A stretch of DNA of 64,000 bases, from NCBI GenBank assembly GCA_009698445.1, contig WLQG01000001.1, positions 30,586 to 94,585 of the forward strand, read 5' to 3'. A model generated the notes under the pieces. That model searched no databases. It was not told where the DNA came from and saw nothing but the letters and a program-made list of their open reading frames with translations. Shown in pieces: positions 44,012 through 53,721 of the stretch. Every line of letters starts with the position of its first letter. The stretch's first letter is position 1. Source of the stretch: Actinomycetota bacterium. Lineage in GTDB: Bacteria; Actinomycetota; Actinomycetes; Nanopelagicales; Nanopelagicaceae. A program made the position numbers and the translations under genes.

Positions 44012-46207
44012 ATGGAAATGCGCTCATTCTCCGACTACCTACGTAGTGTCGATGATGATGCCCTCTTGCAGTTATTTTCCGCCAGACCAGATCTAGTAAC
44101 GCCGGTTCCACCAGATATCGCATCCCTTGCAGTGCGCGCATGTTCTGCACCAAGTTTGGCTCGTGCAATTGATTCTCTTAATCAATGGCAGTTTCAAGTA
44201 TTAGAAGCTGCTGCTGCACTTAACGAGCCTTTTTTACTAAAAAGCATTGTTGCAATTACAGATAAGGCTGCTACACAGGCGCTAGATCACTTAATTTCTA
44301 TCGGGCTTGTTTATCCCTCTGATGATGGCATGCGTCTGCCTTCACAATTGCGTGATGTCATTGGTAACGAACCTGCCGGGCTTGGCCCAACTTCAATTGC
44401 AAAAGTTAAGTTAGCCGACATTGAAAACGCTCCGGACGAAGCAAAAAAGGTTCTTGAGCGATTAATTTGGGGCCCACCACGTGGCAGTGTTGGCGATATC
44501 AAAAACCCTGGCCCTGGAGTTTCTTGGTTACTTGAAAACAAAATTCTTGTGCCACTTGATCAACGCACCGTCATACTGCCACGAGAAGTTGCAATTCATT
44601 TGCGCGGTGGCAAAGTACATAAAGAAAGATTTATTGTTCAACCTAAACTCAGCGGCACAAAGCGCGATGAGCGCCAAATAGATTTAGCTGCAATAGCTAA
44701 TATCCAAACGGTCTTACGTTGGGTTGAAGAACTCCTCAATTTCTGGGCAGATGAGCCTTCCGATGCGCTTCGTGCTGGTGGAATTGGTGTGCGCGACTTA
44801 AAAATACTTTCCAACCACTTAGGTGTTGATGAGTCATGTACTGCCTTTATTACTGAACTGGCGTATTTATCTTCACTTATAAGCATTGATTCAGAAGATC
44901 GAATAATGCCAAGTAACAAGTTTGATATCTGGTTAATGCAAACACCTGCAGATCGCTGGCAAGTTCTCGCATCACAGTGGCTAATTACCTCTAGAGTCAG
45001 CGGACTGGTAGGACGTGCTGATACAAAAAACGTTGCTGCCCTTGGTCCCGAACTCGATCGGGTAAATGCAGCCAAAGTGCGCGCCTTAACGCTTTCAATT
45101 CTTCAAGAAAATCCTGCTATAACTCCAGAAATAAATTCATTTAATGAGGTGATTGCCTGGCGTGCACCAGTACGTCGGAATTCATCTCTCCAAGAGGAAT
45201 TAGCAAGTTGGACTTTGCGCGAGGCAGAATGGCTAGGCATTACTGGGCAAGGTGCAATTTCTAAATACGGCGTTGAGTTCCTAAGCGGTGAAGATTTAGC
45301 GGTGATTAATGAAGATTTACCTAAGACCGTAGATCACATTTTGATTCAAAGTGACAACACAGCAATTGCACCTGGGCCTTTAGAACATGAGATTTCTCAG
45401 CAGCTTGCGATGATGGCTGAGATCGAAAGTCGTGGTGGAGCAACGGTTTATCGATTTAGTGAAGCAACGATTCGCCGGGCTTTAGACCATGGCAAAACTG
45501 GTGATGAAATTAAAGCTTTCTTAACTAAAACATCTAAAACTCCAATGCCGCAGCCTTTGGAATATTTGATTGCTGACGTATCAAAAAAGCATGGCAAGTT
45601 GCGAGTAGGTAATACCACCGCATTTATTCGCTGCGAAGACACGGCGCTAATTTCACAGATTATGAATGATAAGAGATTGGAAATACTTGCACTTCGCCGA
45701 ATTGCACCTGAAGTTGTTATTTGCGATCACGATGCAACAGATACAATGCGAATTTTGCGAGAGGCTGGTTACTTACCAGCCGGTGAATCATCTGCTGGCA
45801 TCATGCTCACTGGTCCTAGATCTAATCGCGCGCTGACCAAGCCACGACCACCAAGAGTTATAGGTGAGATTGAAATTCCTTCGGCCGAAAATTTAAACGC
45901 TGCAATTCGAGCAATACGTACCGGCGAGAAATCAACCCACAAGCAAACTCATTTGCGCCAAATTGCTAACGAAGCATTAGGTGCGCTCCCTCGCACCACA
46001 GCAAATGAAACTATGGACTTAGTTAATAAATACATCATCGAAGAGAAATCACTTTCAATTGGTTACGCCGACAACAATGGCGCTGTTACACATCGAATCA
46101 TTGATCCCATTCGCGTCAGCGCAGGAGCCTTAATCGCCCGTGATCACGCAACGGGAGAAGTACAGTCTTTTAGAATTCCCCGCATCACCGGCGTAGCGCC
46201 ACTATAG
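44012..46207 (+). CDS. Helicase-associated (XPB/Ssl2 N-terminal-like) protein
   Basis: 731 aa. The opening FSDYLRSVDDDALLQLFSARPDL and the C-terminal domain (EYLIADVSKKHGKLRVGNTTAFIRC) are typical of the large helicase-associated protein encoded near XPB-type helicases in Actinobacteria. The C-terminal part ends with a WYL-like strand set (EEKSLSIGYADNNG, VTHRIIDPIRVSAG). There are no helicase motifs of its own. It most likely partners the XPB helicase two genes downstream in DNA repair. Confidence 0.82.
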   Translation: MEMRSFSDYLRSVDDDALLQLFSARPDLVTPVPPDIASLAVRACSAPSLARAIDSLNQWQFQVLEAAAALNEPFLLKSIVAITDKAATQALDHLISIGLVYPSDDGMRLPSQLRDVIGNEPAGLGPTSIAKVKLADIENAPDEAKKVLERLIWGPPRGSVGDIKNPGPGVSWLLENKILVPLDQRTVILPREVAIHLRGGKVHKERFIVQPKLSGTKRDERQIDLAAIANIQTVLRWVEELLNFWADEPSDALRAGGIGVRDLKILSNHLGVDESCTAFITELAYLSSLISIDSEDRIMPSNKFDIWLMQTPADRWQVLASQWLITSRVSGLVGRADTKNVAALGPELDRVNAAKVRALTLSILQENPAITPEINSFNEVIAWRAPVRRNSSLQEELASWTLREAEWLGITGQGAISKYGVEFLSGEDLAVINEDLPKTVDHILIQSDNTAIAPGPLEHEISQQLAMMAEIESRGGATVYRFSEATIRRALDHGKTGDEIKAFLTKTSKTPMPQPLEYLIADVSKKHGKLRVGNTTAFIRCEDTALISQIMNDKRLEILALRRIAPEVVICDHDATDTMRILREAGYLPAGESSAGIMLTGPRSNRALTKPRPPRVIGEIEIPSAENLNAAIRAIRTGEKSTHKQTHLRQIANEALGALPRTTANETMDLVNKYIIEEKSLSIGYADNNGAVTHRIIDPIRVSAGALIARDHATGEVQSFRIPRITGVAPL

Positions 46208-46216
46208 GATTGACCC

Positions 46217-47278
46217 ATGTTGGCCGCCCTAGAAGCTCTCGTTAAGTTGGAATCTCCAACAGAAGATCTACAAGCCTGTAACGATGTTGTGCGTTTAGCC
46301 AGCGATATCGCAACACGAGTTCTTGGAACTCCTGCAGAAATTCGAGAAGTTAATGGTCGCCCAGTTTTTTGGTGGGGTGCTAATAACCCGGACGTAGTTG
46401 TTCTTGCTCACTTAGATACGGTTTGGCCTAAAGGATCTTTTACTCCCCTATGGAAAGTTGAAGGTACTAAAGCAACAGGCCCTGGAATCTTTGATATGAA
46501 AGCTGGTTTTATTCAAGCTCTTTATGCAATGAAGGGCCTCACAGGATCTGTCGCCTTAGTTGCAACTACTGATGAAGAAACTGGCAGTGCTACTAGCAAA
46601 GAGTTTATTAAAGAAATTTCTGCTGCTGCAAAAGCAGTCTTAGTTTTAGAAGCATCACTTAATGGAATGGTAAAGACTGGTCGCAAGGGCACTGCCATGT
46701 ATCAAATTAAGATTCACGGAAAAGCTTCACATGCAGGACTTGAACCCGAAAAAGGTGTGAACTCCACGGTTGAAATCGCTCATGCAGTTATTGCAGTTGC
46801 TGCTTTAGAAAATAAGGAGCATGGAACAACTGTGGTTCCAACCATGCTGCGTGCTGGCAACACAACTAATACAGTTCCAGATCTTGCAGTTTTAGATATC
46901 GATATCCGTTCATATTCGATGGATGATTTAAAGCGCGTGGATGCAGCAATCAGAGATTTAAAAGCAGTAAATCCACAAACGCGTTATGAAGTAACTGGTG
47001 GATTTAATCGGCCACCACTTGAAACTTCTTCGACAATGGCCCTGTATGAGCGTGCAGAAAAAGTTGCTAAAGCGTTAGGTATGAAGCCACTAGGTCATGC
47101 CTCCGTTGGTGGCGCAAGTGATGGCAATTTCGCCGCTGCTGCTGGTGCACAAGTTCTAGATGGTTTAGGTGCAATCGGCGATGGTGCTCACGCAGCACAT
47201 GAATGGGTAGACATCAGTACTCTTGATGTTCGAAGCAATCTCTTGCATGCATTAATTAAGGACATACTCAATGACTGA
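46217..47278 (+). CDS. M20-family metallopeptidase (carboxypeptidase G2-like)
   Basis: 353 aa. Zinc ligands are in VVLAHLDTVWP and GIFDMKAG; the catalytic Glu and next ligand are in ATTDEETGS. The dimerisation lid is in the middle (KIHGKASHAGLEPEKGVNS) and the last His is in GAHAAHEWVD. It hydrolyses an N-acyl amino acid or glutamyl peptide. AGGA upstream of the ATG. It overlaps the XPB gene by eight bases, an unexpected partner for repair genes. Confidence 0.9.
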   Translation: MLAALEALVKLESPTEDLQACNDVVRLASDIATRVLGTPAEIREVNGRPVFWWGANNPDVVVLAHLDTVWPKGSFTPLWKVEGTKATGPGIFDMKAGFIQALYAMKGLTGSVALVATTDEETGSATSKEFIKEISAAAKAVLVLEASLNGMVKTGRKGTAMYQIKIHGKASHAGLEPEKGVNSTVEIAHAVIAVAALENKEHGTTVVPTMLRAGNTTNTVPDLAVLDIDIRSYSMDDLKRVDAAIRDLKAVNPQTRYEVTGGFNRPPLETSSTMALYERAEKVAKALGMKPLGHASVGGASDGNFAAAAGAQVLDGLGAIGDGAHAAHEWVDISTLDVRSNLLHALIKDILND

Positions 47279-48920
47279 TGGCCCGTTAATCGTTCAAAGC
47301 GATAAAACGCTGCTGTTAGATATTGATCATCCACTTTCCACCGAGTGCCGCCGCGCAATAGCCCCATTTGCTGAATTAGAGCGTTCTCCAGAACACATCC
47401 ATACCTATCGCTTAACCCCGCTGGGTTTGTGGAATGCACGTGCTGCAGGACATGATGCTGAACAAGTGATCGATACTCTAATTAAATATTCACGGTACGC
47501 CGTTCCTCATTCAATTTTAATTGACGTTGCCGAAACCATGTCTCGCTACGGGCGTCTACGCCTTGAGGCAGATCCTGTTCATGGACTTATTTTGGTCACA
47601 ACAGATTCTGCAGTTCTCGAAGAAGTAATTCGTGCAAAAAAGATTCAACCACTTCTTGGTGCACGTATTGATAAAGAAACTATTGCGGTACTGCCAAGCC
47701 AGCGCGGACAAATTAAGCAATCACTTCTTCGACTTGGTTGGCCAGCTGAGGATTTTGCTGGCTACGTTGATGGACAGGCGCATGACATTGCACTCAAAGA
47801 AGATGGTTGGAAGATCCGTCCATACCAAGAGTTGGCTGCCGAAGGATTTTGGCATGGTGGTTCTGGGGTAGTTGTACTGCCTTGCGGAGCCGGAAAGACA
47901 ATCGTTGGTGCTGCAGCGATGGCGCATGCAAAGGCCACAACGTTAATTTTGGTAACTAATACCGTTGCCGCACGACAATGGCGTGAGGAACTACTAAAGC
48001 GAACCACCCTTAACGAAGATGAAATCGGTGAATACTCCGGAGCTAAGAAAGAGATTCGCCCTGTAACAATTGCTACCTATCAAGTGATGACAAAGAAAAA
48101 GAACGGTGTTTACGCCCACCTTGATCTCTTTGATTCATACGACTGGGGCTTAATTATTTACGATGAAGTTCACCTACTGCCTGCGCCAATCTTTCGCTTT
48201 ACTGCCGATATTCAATCTCGCCGCCGCTTAGGTTTAACTGCCACATTGGTGCGAGAAGATGGAATGGAAGGTGAGGTTTTCTCTCTCATCGGCCCAAAGC
48301 GCTTTGATGTTCCATGGAAAGAAATTGAATCACAGGGATACATTGCTCCAGCTGAATGTATTGAGGTACGAGTAAATCTGACCGAGACCGAACGCTTGTC
48401 ATATGCAACAGCTGAAGTTGAAAACCGCTATCGCTTCTGTGCTACTACTCGCACAAAACGCGATGTCGTTGAAGCTTTAGTCAAAAAGCATCAAGGCGAA
48501 CAGATTTTGGTTATCGGTCAATATATCGATCAACTTGATGAACTCTCAGAAGTTCTTGGTGTCCCAGTCATTAAAGGTGAAACTCCTGTCAAGGAACGCG
48601 AGATTCTTTTCAATAAATTTAGATCTGGAGAGTTAACAACACTCGTTGTTTCAAAAGTTGCTAACTTTTCAATTGATTTACCCGATGCAACTATTGCAAT
48701 TCAAGTCAGTGGCGCATTTGGTAGCCGCCAAGAAGAAGCACAGCGTTTAGGTCGAATCCTGCGCCCAAAGTCTGATGGGCGTACTGCAACTTTTTATTCA
48801 GTTGTTTCAAGAGACACTATCGATCAAGATTTTGCGCAAAATCGTCAACGCTTCTTAGCTGAGCAGGGTTACTCTTATAAAATTATTGATGCCGACGATG
48901 TTTTTCAAGGGAAGATCTAA
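47271..48920 (+). CDS. XPB-type DNA repair helicase
   Basis: 549-aa SF2 helicase. Walker A is LPCGAGKTIVGAA, motif Ia VTNTVAARQW, DEAH-box variant YDEVHLLPA, motif III TATLVRED, motif V SKVANFSIDLPDA, and motif VI AQRLGRILRP. The RED motif (VREDGMEGE) is the XPB hallmark. The N-terminal 150 residues form the damage-recognition-like domain. It works as a 3'-5' helicase in archaeal and actinobacterial XPB families. The last 38 bases overlap the convergent glutaredoxin-like gene. Confidence 0.94.
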   Translation: MTDGPLIVQSDKTLLLDIDHPLSTECRRAIAPFAELERSPEHIHTYRLTPLGLWNARAAGHDAEQVIDTLIKYSRYAVPHSILIDVAETMSRYGRLRLEADPVHGLILVTTDSAVLEEVIRAKKIQPLLGARIDKETIAVLPSQRGQIKQSLLRLGWPAEDFAGYVDGQAHDIALKEDGWKIRPYQELAAEGFWHGGSGVVVLPCGAGKTIVGAAAMAHAKATTLILVTNTVAARQWREELLKRTTLNEDEIGEYSGAKKEIRPVTIATYQVMTKKKNGVYAHLDLFDSYDWGLIIYDEVHLLPAPIFRFTADIQSRRRLGLTATLVREDGMEGEVFSLIGPKRFDVPWKEIESQGYIAPAECIEVRVNLTETERLSYATAEVENRYRFCATTRTKRDVVEALVKKHQGEQILVIGQYIDQLDELSEVLGVPVIKGETPVKEREILFNKFRSGELTTLVVSKVANFSIDLPDATIAIQVSGAFGSRQEEAQRLGRILRPKSDGRTATFYSVVSRDTIDQDFAQNRQRFLAEQGYSYKIIDADDVFQGKI

Positions 48921-49134
48921 AACGTTCTGGATCTACTTTAAAGAAATCATGATGCACACCGTCGATATGAATTACCGGAACTTGTTCACCGTATAGCTTT
49001 TCTAATTCAATTTTTCCATCGATATATATTTTTTCAATATCAAAGTTCAGTTCACCCTGCATTGATGTAAGTACATCTAGGGCGACATCACATAAATGAC
49101 AACCATGTCTACTAAATATGGTTATCACTGTCAT
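48883..49134 (-). CDS. Glutaredoxin-like protein (DUF836)
   Basis: 83 aa, thioredoxin fold with the redox motif SRHGCHLCDVA near the N-terminus and VPVIHIDGV as the cis-Pro strand. Small stand-alone proteins of this kind are common in Actinobacteria; the partner is unknown. It is convergent with and overlaps the XPB gene. Confidence 0.87.
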   Translation of the reverse strand: MTVITIFSRHGCHLCDVALDVLTSMQGELNFDIEKIYIDGKIELEKLYGEQVPVIHIDGVHHDFFKVDPERFRSSLEKHRRHQ

Positions 49135-49213
49135 TACGCTGGGCCTTTCTGTCAGTTTGCTTAGAGAAGGGATTAATCCAACCTCAAGTTATGAGGCAAT
49201 CATCTCATCTTGA

Positions 49214-49219
49214 TAGTGT
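49214..49219 (+). promoter_or_regulatory. -10 element of the secreted metalloprotease-like gene
   Basis: TAGTGT, six bases before the ATG at 49226; no ribosome site seen. Confidence 0.4.
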
Positions 49220-49225
49220 GCGCCC

Positions 49226-51604
49226 ATGCAGAAAATCTCCTCGATGAGGCTGCGGGCTAGTGCCGTTGCTTTAGCCCTGGTTGCTTCAATTTTTTCTGCG
49301 CCAACAGCCCAGGCTCTTTATAAAGTAATCCCTGCAACTCAATGGGGAAATATTTATGCGGGAACAGCTTCTAGTGCAAAGCCTGAGACTCGTGGCAAGG
49401 TTAGCAACGCTGTTGCCAAATCAAAGTTTGAAGTTAAGTACAACAACTTCCCTGATTGGGCAAAAAAAGAAGTTCAAGCTGCGGTTGATGTGTGGTCTGC
49501 TAATTTTTCATCCCCAGTAACTATCAGTGTTGATGCATCCTGGGGACGTTCAAGTTCATGGGGAATTTTGGGAAGCGCACGCCCAACAAATTTCTATTCA
49601 GCTTTTGCTGGTGCTCCCGATCCATCACTGTGGTACTCATCTGCTTTGGCAAATTCATTAGCCGGTAAAGATTTAGATAAAACCAATCCGGAAATGATTA
49701 TTCAGGTGAACTCAGGCGCTGCTTGGAATACACGTGGTGATGGAGCGCCAGGTAATAATGAATACGATTTGGAATCAGTTTTCTTGCACGAGATTGCTCA
49801 CGGTCTGGGTTTCCTCTCAAATGATGCTTACGACCCTTTTTATGGGATAGCAAGCTTGGATCAACCAACTCCATACGATGCATATGCACAAACCTCCGAT
49901 GGTCGGCGTTTGGCTGATTTGCCTTCACCATCACTTGAACTTGGAAAAGCTTTAACAACTTCACTTGTATGGGCTGGCCCACTTGGAATCAAAGCGAATA
50001 ATGGAATTAAGCCAAAGCTTTACACACCATCAACTTATGAATCGGGTTCTTCTACTAGCCATTTAGACGAGGCTACATTTTCTAAAACGGGTTTGAATTC
50101 AGTCATGACACCAAATTTAGATCCCGGCGAAATCTTTAAAGAACCAGGACCCTTGCTATTAGCAATGATGGAAGACATGCGCAATAAACCTCCTGTAGGT
50201 GTTGCAGTTGGATTGCCTGAAGTTCCACGAAATGTTCAGGCATTTGTTGCAGACTCAGCAGCCCTTATTACCTTTGATCCCCCAGTAAATATTCGTACTG
50301 CACAAATTAGTGAGTACCTAGTCAAAAACTTAAGGACTGGTATTGAAAAGAAAGCCCTATCAAGTCCGATTGTTATCAGTGGTTTAAAAAATGGGACGTC
50401 CTACACATTTTCGGTTGTAGCCAAGAACTCACTTGGCCTTTCAGAGCCGGTTACGAGTAAGGCTGTTACTCCACAAGCTGGATGGAAGAGTTCTGTCTTA
50501 GATACAACTGCCGATGGAAAAACCCTCTCAAGTACAACATTTAACGGACAACCTGCTGTGGCTTATACCGATACAAAAAGCGGTGATTTAAAACTAGCTA
50601 CTTACAATGGCAAAACATGGAAGAAAATAACTGTTGACGGTGCTGGCGGTTCAAGCGGTCGAACATCAAATCCAATCGCTGGACAGATTTCAATGTGCGT
50701 GAACGGCAGTGGAACTAAGCAAACTCTTCACATTTTCTATAGTGATGCAACTGAAAAGGATCTTCGTTACGCCGCCTATAACGGAAAGAGCTTTACTTTC
50801 GATGTTGTCGATGGAGATGGATCTTCAGTTAATGATTACGCCGACCCTGTTCGCGTCAGAACATCCAGTGATGTCAGCGTTACTAACGCATGTGTCGCCA
50901 ATGCCTCAGGCATTCAAGTTTTTTATCGTGACGAAAGTCAAGGCGTATTGCTGGGGGCAGCAAAAACGAAGTCAGCTCCGTGGACGTACGAGATGATTGA
51001 CGGCGATCGCAAAACTGATGGCCGCACAACAGGTGATGTTGGTTTCCATTTACAAGCTATCTTTGACGGCACAAAAACTTACGTTGCCTATGACTCAGTT
51101 GTATCCAAGAATCAAAAGAATGAAATAACTGCTGGTGCAGTTCGAATCGCAGTTCGTACTGGAAGTGATGCAAACACTTGGAGCTATCAGACTCTTGATA
51201 TCTCAACTGATGATGCCTCGGTTTTTGGTTATGACGTGGCAATGTCAAAAATAAACGGAGATGTATTGGTAACTTGGCTTGCAACGTCAGTAGCGACGTT
51301 CCCTAAGCCAAATCAGATTCGCTGGACGCTGTTAAGCAAGCCGCTTGATATTTCAAAGCTCACAACTGAAAACTTTGGAACTCCGGGGGAACATCTTTCA
51401 ACTGATGGAAAAACTATTCTCTTTAACTGCCAGGATCGATTGTGTTCCCTTGATACAACCAAGAAAGATCTTGGACAATCGGCAATCCGTTTAATCAGAA
51501 GCACCCAAGACTCTGAACCAACTCAGAGCACTTGGGTGAATGTAAATAAAATTAAGTATGTGCTTGCCTCTGTTAGTGGAAAGCTGGCCTTACTAAAACC
51601 GTAA
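49226..51604 (+). CDS. Secreted metalloprotease-like protein with Fn3 and propeller-like repeats
   Basis: 792 aa. A signal peptide ends near APTAQA (residue 30). A protease-like domain follows with the zinc motif FLHEIAHGLGF at residues 187-197; His188, Glu189 and His192 are in place, but the residue expected to be the third metzincin His is Ser198. An Fn3 domain spans about 325-415 (NGTSYTFSVVAKNSLG). The C-terminal half carries three or more repeats with the pattern YNGK-x-VDGDG, like a beta-propeller of sialidase type. It may bind or degrade extracellular polymers. No cell-wall anchor motif is seen. Confidence 0.8.
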   Translation: MQKISSMRLRASAVALALVASIFSAPTAQALYKVIPATQWGNIYAGTASSAKPETRGKVSNAVAKSKFEVKYNNFPDWAKKEVQAAVDVWSANFSSPVTISVDASWGRSSSWGILGSARPTNFYSAFAGAPDPSLWYSSALANSLAGKDLDKTNPEMIIQVNSGAAWNTRGDGAPGNNEYDLESVFLHEIAHGLGFLSNDAYDPFYGIASLDQPTPYDAYAQTSDGRRLADLPSPSLELGKALTTSLVWAGPLGIKANNGIKPKLYTPSTYESGSSTSHLDEATFSKTGLNSVMTPNLDPGEIFKEPGPLLLAMMEDMRNKPPVGVAVGLPEVPRNVQAFVADSAALITFDPPVNIRTAQISEYLVKNLRTGIEKKALSSPIVISGLKNGTSYTFSVVAKNSLGLSEPVTSKAVTPQAGWKSSVLDTTADGKTLSSTTFNGQPAVAYTDTKSGDLKLATYNGKTWKKITVDGAGGSSGRTSNPIAGQISMCVNGSGTKQTLHIFYSDATEKDLRYAAYNGKSFTFDVVDGDGSSVNDYADPVRVRTSSDVSVTNACVANASGIQVFYRDESQGVLLGAAKTKSAPWTYEMIDGDRKTDGRTTGDVGFHLQAIFDGTKTYVAYDSVVSKNQKNEITAGAVRIAVRTGSDANTWSYQTLDISTDDASVFGYDVAMSKINGDVLVTWLATSVATFPKPNQIRWTLLSKPLDISKLTTENFGTPGEHLSTDGKTILFNCQDRLCSLDTTKKDLGQSAIRLIRSTQDSEPTQSTWVNVNKIKYVLASVSGKLALLKP

Positions 51605-51607
51605 TTA

Positions 51608-51706
51608 CTATTTAGCGTTACGGCGCTGAATGCGAGTCTTCTTCAGAAGTTTCTTGTGCTTCTTCTTCGCCATGCGCTTGCGTCGCTTTTTAATTACGGA
51701 ACCCAT
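51608..51706 (-). CDS. AURKAIP1/COX24-domain mini ribosomal protein (bS22-like)
   Basis: Too short for the ORF track: 32 aa, extremely basic, [20 protein letters not shown] at the start, ending TRIQRRNAK. This is the AURKAIP1/COX24 pattern found in nearly all Actinobacteria; in mycobacteria the equivalent protein is part of the 30S ribosome (bS22). It is convergent with the secreted metalloprotease-like gene, with three bases between stops. Confidence 0.92.
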   Translation of the reverse strand: MGSVIKKRRKRMAKKKHKKLLKKTRIQRRNAK

Positions 51707-51757
51707 ATGTCACGCTCTCATTTCTTTCATCATTGTGCTTGGGGAGTTAGGTTACCT

Positions 51758-52924
51758 CTAGTTGAGGGTAAAAATCGAAACGGTATCCGCGCTTGCGCTG
51801 ATGCATAAAATCCCTAGATCCTTGGAGAAATAGAGCCCTAGAACCTCTTTCTGTTCTACAGGCGCGCTGTAGCCCCCTGTGATGGCGCCTTTCGCATCAA
51901 AGGTTAGAAGCAAAGGCGTTGGGCTTTTAGGTGACCAGTTCGCTAATTGAGTGAGCGCCCCTTTTGATTGTAGAAATGCATAGGTCGATCCTGAAGTAAA
52001 AGTTTTTCCTGTAGAAAGGAATCTATAGGTCCACGTTGGCATATATGAATTAGAAAACTTTGTGACTGCACTTTCAATTTTATTACTAGTGATAACTTCT
52101 CCACCAAGTAAGAGCGATGTAGAAGCTGAGTTCCAATTACGCAAGGCCTTTGGTGCAGAGCTTCGAACAACTGAAATTACTTTACCAATCTTTGAAAGCT
52201 TAATAATAACTCCGTCTACTTTACCGGCTAATTTTTTACCACTCAGAGTTTCAGAACTAGAGCCAACTACTGTCATCGAACCATCAGATGCTTTGACCAC
52301 TGCTTCCAAATTAGTTGCGCCACTACCTACAAACACAGGCTTTGAAATCTTGCCTGACAGATCTGAGTTAATTACTGCCCCAGAGCTTCCAACTGCAGTC
52401 AAACCGCTTTTGCTCGCTGATATGGCATTAATTAATATCGGTGAGGTTAGTTGAAGTGAATACTGAGTTAACGCTTGTGTAGTTGGATTTAGTGACCAAA
52501 GAGTAAAAGCATCTAAGTCGGTAGTAAAAATATCTGGAATTGCAGTGATGTTATCCGGATTTAATGGAGTTGCAATTGGCGATGGAGTTGGTGTTGCTCG
52601 CTGTAATGAAGTTGAACCAGCAATCCAAATAGTTCCGGCGCTATCAACCGTTGCTGCCGTTGCAACTGAGGGTGAAGCGCTGTCTAAAGCTAAATTCCAT
52701 AGTTCTTTTCCGGTTATATCTACACCTTTGGCAAATGATTTATCACCCTTGTTGCCATAGACAACAATTGTCGTACCGCTTGTTACTAAGCCCGCATATT
52801 CATCAACGTTTGAAACCGATGTAATTAACTTTAATGGCTTAACCGTTGGTTTTTTGGTGGCAGCTAAGGCTTGAGAATTAAAGAGCAGCGTTGAGATTAA
52901 AACAAGAGTTAAAAAGCGTTTCAC
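51758..52924 (-). CDS. Secreted protein of unknown function, propeller-like
   Basis: 388 aa. The signal peptide MKRFLTLVLISTLLFNSQALA is clear. The mature protein consists of short beta-strand blades such as TTIVVYGNKGD, GTIWIAGSTS and GSMTVVGSSSE, spaced about 40-60 residues apart, suggesting a beta-propeller related to quinoprotein or WD-like folds. There are no catalytic residues I recognise. It overlaps the proC stop by four bases. Function unknown. Confidence 0.65.
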   Translation of the reverse strand: MKRFLTLVLISTLLFNSQALAATKKPTVKPLKLITSVSNVDEYAGLVTSGTTIVVYGNKGDKSFAKGVDITGKELWNLALDSASPSVATAATVDSAGTIWIAGSTSLQRATPTPSPIATPLNPDNITAIPDIFTTDLDAFTLWSLNPTTQALTQYSLQLTSPILINAISASKSGLTAVGSSGAVINSDLSGKISKPVFVGSGATNLEAVVKASDGSMTVVGSSSETLSGKKLAGKVDGVIIKLSKIGKVISVVRSSAPKALRNWNSASTSLLLGGEVITSNKIESAVTKFSNSYMPTWTYRFLSTGKTFTSGSTYAFLQSKGALTQLANWSPKSPTPLLLTFDAKGAITGGYSAPVEQKEVLGLYFSKDLGILCISASADTVSIFTLN

Positions 52925-53715
52925 GCTAATTCCTGCGAGCGATCGCGCGCAGCTTTCATAGCGCTGGCAATTACATCGCCAATCTTGTCCGATTCAAAAG
53001 AAGCTAAGGCTGCAGCGGTTGTGCCATTGGGACTTGTTACATTTTCACGCAAAGTTGTTGCACTTTTTCCAGATTCATCAAGGAGCTTTGCTGCACCAAC
53101 AATTGTTTGCACTGTAAGTGTTGTTGCATCGGCGTCAGACAAGCCAAGTTCTTTTGCCCCAGCAACCATGGCTTCGACAAATCTGAAGAAGTAGGCAGGG
53201 CCTGATCCGCTGGTAGCAGTAACTGCATCTTGCAAATCTTCAGAAACTTGAATTACTTTTCCAGTTGCACCAAGAAATCCCATGACAAATGCGCTTTGTT
53301 CTTCGGTAACACCTGCGCCCAATGATGCCGCAGCCATTCCGGCCCCAACCATCGTTGGTGTATTTGGCATAACTCGCACAACTGGATTGCCAGTTCCAAG
53401 GCCTGCTTCAATAAATGAGATTTTCTTACCAGCCGCAAAAGTGATTACTACTGCCGACTTATTGATGCTGCCTTTGATTTCTTCGAGTACTGCCGCCATA
53501 TCTTGTGGCTTAACAACTAAAAGCAGGGCATCAGCCTTTGCTACGTTGGCTGATAAATCAGCAGCACTAATTCCGTAGCGGGCAGTTAATTCATCAGCAC
53601 GATCTTTACGCTTTTCAGAGATAACAATGGATTGTTGTGAAACGCCATAAGAAATTAGCGCGGCAATAAGGGCTTCACCCATAACGCCAGCCCCAATTAC
53701 TCCAACTTGTTTCAT
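52921..53715 (-). CDS. proC: Pyrroline-5-carboxylate reductase
   Basis: 264 aa. NAD(P)-binding GVIGAGVMGEALIAALI at the start and the proline-synthesis signature VTATSGSGPAYFFRFVEAM in the C-terminal dimer domain, followed by the ENVTSPNGTTAAAL segment. It makes proline. The ATG lies six bases after TAGGCT on the minus strand (53727-53722), so the mRNA is probably leaderless; a mirrored TAGGCT serves the divergent gene. Confidence 0.95.
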   Translation of the reverse strand: MKQVGVIGAGVMGEALIAALISYGVSQQSIVISEKRKDRADELTARYGISAADLSANVAKADALLLVVKPQDMAAVLEEIKGSINKSAVVITFAAGKKISFIEAGLGTGNPVVRVMPNTPTMVGAGMAAASLGAGVTEEQSAFVMGFLGATGKVIQVSEDLQDAVTATSGSGPAYFFRFVEAMVAGAKELGLSDADATTLTVQTIVGAAKLLDESGKSATTLRENVTSPNGTTAAALASFESDKIGDVIASAMKAARDRSQELA

Positions 53716-53721
53716 GTAATA

